A stretch of DNA of 33,617 nucleotides, taken from IMG/VR virus record IMGVR_UViG_3300008738_000011, positions 1 through 33,617 of that record; one strand, 5' to 3'. The stretch comes from a virus. The notes below the pieces were generated by a model that was not told where the DNA came from, searched no databases, and worked only from the letters and a program-made list of their open reading frames with translations. Below, one piece after another: positions 29,815 to 33,617 of this stretch (positions within the stretch are counted from its first letter, which is position 1; each line of letters opens with the position of its first letter). Both the position numbers and the translations under genes were made by a program.

Positions 29815-31026
29815 CTATTGAAATTTATATCTAATAATCACTACACCAGAACCGCCTGCACCTGTCGCTCTTGTTACACCCGACCTGTCTCCCCAACCCC
29901 CGCCTCCACCACCTGTATTAGCTGTACCATTTCCGGGGTTGGCTGAATCTGACCCACCTGAACCTCCTCCAAAAGTTGCAGTTGCTTCTGGGGAAGTATC
30001 ATAATGTCCACCACCGCCTCCACCAGCCCGACTAACAACCGAACCAGTAATTGAACTATTAAGCCCCACTCCTCCATTACCCGGATTACCACTAGCGGCA
30101 TTGCTACCTACTGCGCCTGCGCCACCCCCACCGCCTCCACTATGTGCTACATTACCAGCACCGCCCGCATAACCTTGATTAGCAGTACCGGCCCCTCCTG
30201 TACCGGCTGTATACCCACTATACCCATCTGATCCACCACCTCCTGATCCTCCCGCTACACCGCCAGGTGTACTTGCACGACCACCTCCACCACCGCCACC
30301 GGTTGAAACAATATCTGTAATTGAGGCTTGAGATATGGATGAATCAGAGCCATTTGCACCAGCACCAGTAGAAGATGAAGAAGCCGCACCAGCACCAACG
30401 GTAATTGTGTAGCTTACAGCAGTTATAGTTAAAACAGTTTCACTAGCACCTCCACCACCTGAAGATTCTGAAGCATAAGAGTTACGATACCCACCCGCTC
30501 CACCGCCACCTGCATAGTCACCACCACCCGCTCCTCCACCAGCAATAACTAGGTATTCAACAGTATCTTCATCTCCTAAAGTCGTAACTTGGAAAGTACC
30601 AGAAGAAGTAAAAGTATGAACCTTATAATTCCCATCAGTAGTAATAGTTCCACCAGTAGCTACTGTGGGAGAAAAGGGCTGCTGTCCTATTCCCTCACCT
30701 ATATTTGTCCAAATATTCGCATCAGTAGTCGCATCAGTACAGCAGTACATCTCGCCTGTGGTAGTTCGTAGCCATAAGCTACCTACTCCACCAGAAGGAT
30801 TGGTATCCCCTGCTGGCTCGGAGGTACTTTTAGTTATATCACTAGGAAGATTAGTAAGATTAGCACCTGATACAGCAGGGAGAGTAGCAGGGAATCTAGC
30901 ATCAGCTATTGTTCCAGTTAACTTAGTAGCTGCAACAGTATCTATTTGTGCATCAGTTACGGTACCTGTTAGCTTAGTAGTTGCTACAGTATCTATGGAG
31001 TCTGATTTTATTTTACTAGTTGCCAT
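29815..31026 (-). CDS. Gly-rich tail fibre/adhesin paralogue 1, 403 aa
   Basis: Residues 1-50 have fibre repeats (ATTKLTGTVTDAQ, AATKLTGTIADAR). A conserved linker follows (TNPSGGVGSLWLRTTTGEM) with CCTDAT (95-100) and NIWTNIG, then a GGTITTDGNYKVHTFTSSG strand segment and EYLVIAGGG. Residues about 165-395 are mostly glycine, as GGGG/GAGG runs broken by Ser, Thr and Asn, ending SGVVIIRYKFQ. Gly runs can form polyglycine-II bundles, as in T4-like gp38 adhesins of S16, so a receptor-binding tip is plausible (inference). AGGTGA precedes the ATG and overlaps the stop of the upstream paralogue's frame region. Confidence 0.75.
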   Translation of the reverse strand: MATSKIKSDSIDTVATTKLTGTVTDAQIDTVAATKLTGTIADARFPATLPAVSGANLTNLPSDITKSTSEPAGDTNPSGGVGSLWLRTTTGEMYCCTDATTDANIWTNIGEGIGQQPFSPTVATGGTITTDGNYKVHTFTSSGTFQVTTLGDEDTVEYLVIAGGGAGGGDYAGGGGAGGYRNSYASESSGGGGASETVLTITAVSYTITVGAGAASSSSTGAGANGSDSSISQASITDIVSTGGGGGGGRASTPGGVAGGSGGGGSDGYSGYTAGTGGAGTANQGYAGGAGNVAHSGGGGGGAGAVGSNAASGNPGNGGVGLNSSITGSVVSRAGGGGGGHYDTSPEATATFGGGSGGSDSANPGNGTANTGGGGGGWGDRSGVTRATGAGGSGVVIIRYKFQ

Positions 31027-31036
31027 TTATATTCAC

Positions 31037-32176
31037 CTATTGAAATTTATATCTTAGAATTACCACGCCTGATCCACCGTTGCCACCAGCACTAGGACTT
31101 CCGTTATTATCACCGCCACCACCACCAGAGCCAGTATTGGTCGTACCGGCCCCTGCAACTTTAGTAGTGTCACTTCCTGTACCACCACCACCAGTTCCTC
31201 CAACACAACTTACAGTAGATGAGGCTACTCCCCCACCTCCACCACCAGCCCTTACAACTGCTGATCCAGTTATAGAAGAAGATAAACCATTACCTCCATC
31301 ACAAGCGTCTGACATACCAGTTCTATCTGTGGCCGCTGTGCCAGCACCCCCTCCTCCACCGCCCCCAGAGCCACTGGGATTACCAGTAGTGGCATAACCA
31401 CTAGCACCATCATTACCTTGACCAGCAGTACCAGACCCACCATCTGCATGAGTAGTACCTGCTACTGCTCCACCGCCTCCCGACCCTCCATCTGATCCAG
31501 CCGTAGGAGGCGAACCGTATGTTCCACCTCCTCCACCACCTACAGGAGAAATAGAAGAAAAAGTTGATACTGAACCATTAGCCCCTTGTGTAGCACTACC
31601 CTGTGCGCCACCAGCACCACCAGCACCGACAACAATCGCATAAGTTTGATTGCTGACTGAAAATCCTGTAGCAGTTAAATAACCACCAGCACCGCCACCT
31701 CCACAATAATAATACCCACCGCCTCCTCCACCGCCAGCGATCACTAGGTATTCTACTGGTTGGCCTGATGAAGAAACTACAAAGTTAGCAGAAGATGTAA
31801 ACGTATGAACCTTGTAGTCACCGTCTGTAGTAATAGTTCCTCCTGTCGCTGTGGTAGGGTTAAAAGGTGCTACATCGCCCGAACCGCTTGCTATATTTGT
31901 CCAAACATTCGAGCCAGCCGTTGCATCAGTACAGCAAAACATCTCACCAGAGCTTGTGTTTAAAATAATACTACCTACTCCACCAGAAGGATTTGTACTT
32001 ATTGTAGGATCAGAACTCTGTTTAGTTATCTCATCTGTACTAAAACCAGTAGCTGTACCGCTATTAGTTATAGTTACCCCGGCAGGGATATTAAAAGTAT
32101 CCCCCGAATCACCGAGAGTAACAGTATCGGAAGATCCGGTTCCTGGTGTAATCTTATTAGTTATTAGTTCACTCAT
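31037..32176 (-). CDS. Gly-rich tail fibre/adhesin paralogue 2, 379 aa
   Basis: It has the same plan as the 403-aa protein, but the N-terminus differs (MSELITNKITPGTGSSDTV, then NIPAGVTITNSG), lacking the KLTGT repeats. The common linker follows (TNPSGGVGSIILNTSSGEM, CCTDAT, NVWTNIA), then GGTITTDGDYKVHTF, EYLVIAGGG, and a Gly-rich region to the end, SGVVILRYKFQ. Thus the N-terminal parts have been exchanged while the C-terminal modules stayed alike. AAGGAT is the ribosome site. It lies downstream of the 105-aa gene. Confidence 0.75.
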   Translation of the reverse strand: MSELITNKITPGTGSSDTVTLGDSGDTFNIPAGVTITNSGTATGFSTDEITKQSSDPTISTNPSGGVGSIILNTSSGEMFCCTDATAGSNVWTNIASGSGDVAPFNPTTATGGTITTDGDYKVHTFTSSANFVVSSSGQPVEYLVIAGGGGGGGYYYCGGGGAGGYLTATGFSVSNQTYAIVVGAGGAGGAQGSATQGANGSVSTFSSISPVGGGGGGTYGSPPTAGSDGGSGGGGAVAGTTHADGGSGTAGQGNDGASGYATTGNPSGSGGGGGGGAGTAATDRTGMSDACDGGNGLSSSITGSAVVRAGGGGGGVASSTVSCVGGTGGGGTGSDTTKVAGAGTTNTGSGGGGGDNNGSPSAGGNGGSGVVILRYKFQ

Positions 32177-32192
32177 TATGTATCCTTATTCG

Positions 32193-32510
32193 CTAGTTTC
32201 GTTCTTTCCAGCTTTTAGAATCTTCATCCCAATCATACAATTTCCCATCATCAGGAACAGCACTTGGAGCTTGCCAATCATCATTACTATCTAAAGCCCA
32301 AGATGGATAAGGTTGAGGTGCGATGAATTTATCCTTAGCTTTATCATAGGTGTAACCTATACCAGCAAATTGCTTCCTAAAATTATTATTATAGCTAGTC
32401 TGAACCCAAAGAAAGGAATCACCTACCGCACCACTGTTAATAAAATTTTGTTCTGCTACTATTACTCTTTGTACTACTCCATCACTATTTATTTCTGCAA
32501 AATGACTCAT
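32193..32510 (-). CDS. Fibre-associated conserved phage protein, 105 aa
   Basis: It starts MSHFAEINSDGVVQRVIVAE, then GDSFLWVQTSYN, FAGIGYTYDKAKDKFIAPQPYPSW, and an acidic end with YDWDEDSKSWKE. This is a family I recall as widespread in cyanophages and other marine phages, placed among tail fibre genes. It has no enzymatic motif. The R-K-x-F-A-G-I-G-Y-T-Y-D core and PQPYPSW are the recognisable parts. AGGTGA precedes the ATG. It probably decorates or caps fibres; this is inference. Confidence 0.75.
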   Translation of the reverse strand: MSHFAEINSDGVVQRVIVAEQNFINSGAVGDSFLWVQTSYNNNFRKQFAGIGYTYDKAKDKFIAPQPYPSWALDSNDDWQAPSAVPDDGKLYDWDEDSKSWKERN

Positions 32511-32520
32511 AATTCACCTA

Positions 32521-33617
32521 TTATTGAAATTTATATCTAATAATCACTACACCTGATCCACCAGCACCGGCTGTCCATGTAGAACCACCAGAAGAAGCTT
32601 GACCTGTACCACCGCCTCCCCCACCTGTATTAACTGTTCCATCCCCCGCACCTGAAGCGGCTGCTCCTGCACCACCACCTCCAGTACCGGCATTACCACC
32701 GCCACCACGATAAGCACCACCTCCTCCACCTGCTCTAGTAACAGCAGAACCAGTAATACTTGAACTTGTACCGTTACCTCCATCATCTGAACTTCCAGCA
32801 GCACTCGCTCCACCGCCACCACCAGATCGGTAAGGACTACCGCCTACTGCGGCTGCTCCATCATTACCCTGAGAAGGAGAAGTAGCTGGGGTGTTACCAG
32901 AACCACCAGCACCAGCACTATTACCAGTTGTTGCGTCAGTAGAACCACCGCCACCAGAACCACCTGATCCACCAGCCTGACCAACACCAGTTCCAATATC
33001 TTGAGAACCTTTACCACCGCCCGTTGATGTAATAGAACCAAATACTGAGTCAGACCCGTTAGTTGCAAGTGTCGCACCGCTATCTGGCCCAACACCAGCA
33101 CCACCACCGGCTCCAACGGTAACTGTGTATGCTTGTGCGGATACAGAAAAACCCGTAGCTGTACGATAGCCACCGGCCCCTCCTCCACCACCACCAACAT
33201 CACCACGACCAATACCGCCACCTCCACCACCAGCAACAACAAGGTATTCTACTTCAGAGTTAAGAACATCTGCTATATCCTGAATTTCAAAAGTACCAGA
33301 AGAAGTAAATGTATGAACTTTGTAATCACCATCTGTGGTTATAGTCCCTCCACTTGGAGGTAAAAGAGGTATATTACCTGTACCAGCACCTATATTAGTC
33401 CAGACGTTATTGTTTGTAGTAGCGTCAGTGCAACAGTACATCTCACCAGTAGTTGTTCGTAGCCATAAAGTACCCACGCCACCAGAGGGATTAGTTGTTG
33501 CAGTAGGATCGGATGTGCTTTTAGTTATTTCATCAGCAGTTGCAGGAGTAGGACCAACTGTAGTCCAAACATTCGCATTATTAGTAGCATCAGTACAGGT
33601 AAATATCTTACCTGATG
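32521..33617 (-). CDS. Gly-rich tail fibre/adhesin paralogue 3 (5' end beyond window)
   Basis: The frame continues without a stop to the right edge, so the true start is outside; a GTG at 33477 is internal. At the window edge it reads SGKIFTCTDATNNANVW, then after a linker TNPSGGVGTLWLRTTTGEM, CCTDAT and NVWTNIG, which makes two tandem copies of the CTDAT module. A GGTITTDGDYKVHTFTSSG segment, EYLVVAGGG and a Gly-rich stretch end in SGVVIIRYKFQ. Domain order matches the two downstream paralogues. Being first, it may be the longest fibre of the set. Confidence 0.75.
   Translation of the reverse strand, partial: SGKIFTCTDATNNANVWTTVGPTPATADEITKSTSDPTATTNPSGGVGTLWLRTTTGEMYCCTDATTNNNVWTNIGAGTGNIPLLPPSGGTITTDGDYKVHTFTSSGTFEIQDIADVLNSEVEYLVVAGGGGGGIGRGDVGGGGGGAGGYRTATGFSVSAQAYTVTVGAGGGAGVGPDSGATLATNGSDSVFGSITSTGGGKGSQDIGTGVGQAGGSGGSGGGGSTDATTGNSAGAGGSGNTPATSPSQGNDGAAAVGGSPYRSGGGGGASAAGSSDDGGNGTSSSITGSAVTRAGGGGGAYRGGGGNAGTGGGGAGAAASGAGDGTVNTGGGGGGTGQASSGGSTWTAGAGGSGVVIIRYKFQ

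Larger units (their letters stand above)
29815..33617 (-). repeat. Three tandem paralogous Gly-rich fibre genes with matching modules
   Basis: The same module series (NPSGGVG, CCTDAT, NVWTNIG, GGTITTDG, EYLVIAGGG, Gly-rich, RYKFQ) occurs three times, at 29815-30840, 31037-32010 and 32521-33500. The 3' ends are nearly identical in DNA (gaaatttatatct shared), and the stop TAG of the copies lies inside the AGGTGA ribosome site of the following gene. This indicates duplication followed by divergence or recombination. Confidence 0.8.

Noticed and set aside
31080-31397. A Pro-rich plus-strand frame of 105 codons
   Set aside because: It is the complement of the Gly-rich fibre region: Gly codons read backwards give Pro. 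Not a gene.
32547-33242. Val/Leu-rich minus-strand frames inside the third Gly-rich gene
   Set aside because: They are out-of-frame readings of GGT/GGA repeats with no independent start site.
29900-33300. Possible CRISPR or simple tandem DNA repeat in the GGT-rich regions
   Set aside because: The repetition is irregular and follows codon phase for Gly-rich protein; there are no constant-length repeats with unique spacers.
33475-33477. GTG at 33477 as the start of the third Gly-rich gene
   Set aside because: The same frame continues upstream without a stop to the window edge and carries another CTDAT module, so this codon is internal.
1-33617. tRNA genes, integrase or transposon
   Set aside because: I saw no cloverleaf-like segments in the few intergenic gaps, and no recombinase or transposase motifs in any supported gene.

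Overview
This window looks like part of an AT-rich tailed-phage genome of the N4 (Schitoviridae-like) podovirus type. The case rests on four things: a giant single-gene virion RNA polymerase, an N4-gp56-type major capsid protein, an N4-type portal, and the order portal - scaffold - capsid - structural genes - giant polymerase on one strand. The tail fibre and small-gene families (CTDAT modules, Gly-rich adhesin-like domains, a 105-aa fibre-associated protein) are of kinds common in marine phages, so a marine bacterial host is inferred, not shown. I see no integrase, tRNA, CRISPR array, insertion sequence or terminase; terminase and replication genes must lie outside the window.

Layout. (1) 1-11006, minus: one continuous reading frame of more than 3668 codons, cut by the left edge. 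It carries single-subunit (T7/N4-type) RNA polymerase motifs with near-N4 spacing, two HExxH zincin-like modules, a DUF4326-like segment and a second conserved segment of Rossmann-like appearance. (2) 11039-17320, minus: internal/ejection-type virion proteins (822, 161, 159 and 927 aa). (3) 17326-23502, minus: head genes (174 and 208 aa, capsid 436 aa, scaffold 388 aa, 110 aa, portal 698 aa), with a terminator-like hairpin just after the capsid gene. (4) 23499-24193, minus: two small overlapping genes at the head of the late operon, one resembling an acyl carrier protein. (5) 24194-24270: divergent promoter region. (6) 24271-25453, plus: a short operon with an HU/IHF-like DNA-binding protein, three small proteins and an M15-type lytic peptidase. 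(7) 25448-27924, minus: a very compact set of tiny membrane, basic and lipoprotein genes, probably the lysis cassette, including four genes shorter than 60 codons. (8) 27924-33617, minus: fibre/adhesin genes, including three tandem Gly-rich paralogues, the last cut by the right edge.

How it fits together (inference from N4 biology). The portal, scaffold and capsid proteins build the head. The 822-, 161- and 927-aa proteins and the giant polymerase would be packaged and ejected. The polymerase would then transcribe early genes from hairpin promoters. The fibre genes bind the host, and the M15 peptidase plus the small membrane proteins release progeny. Tight spacing with TAATG, TGATG and ATGA overlaps implies extensive translational coupling.
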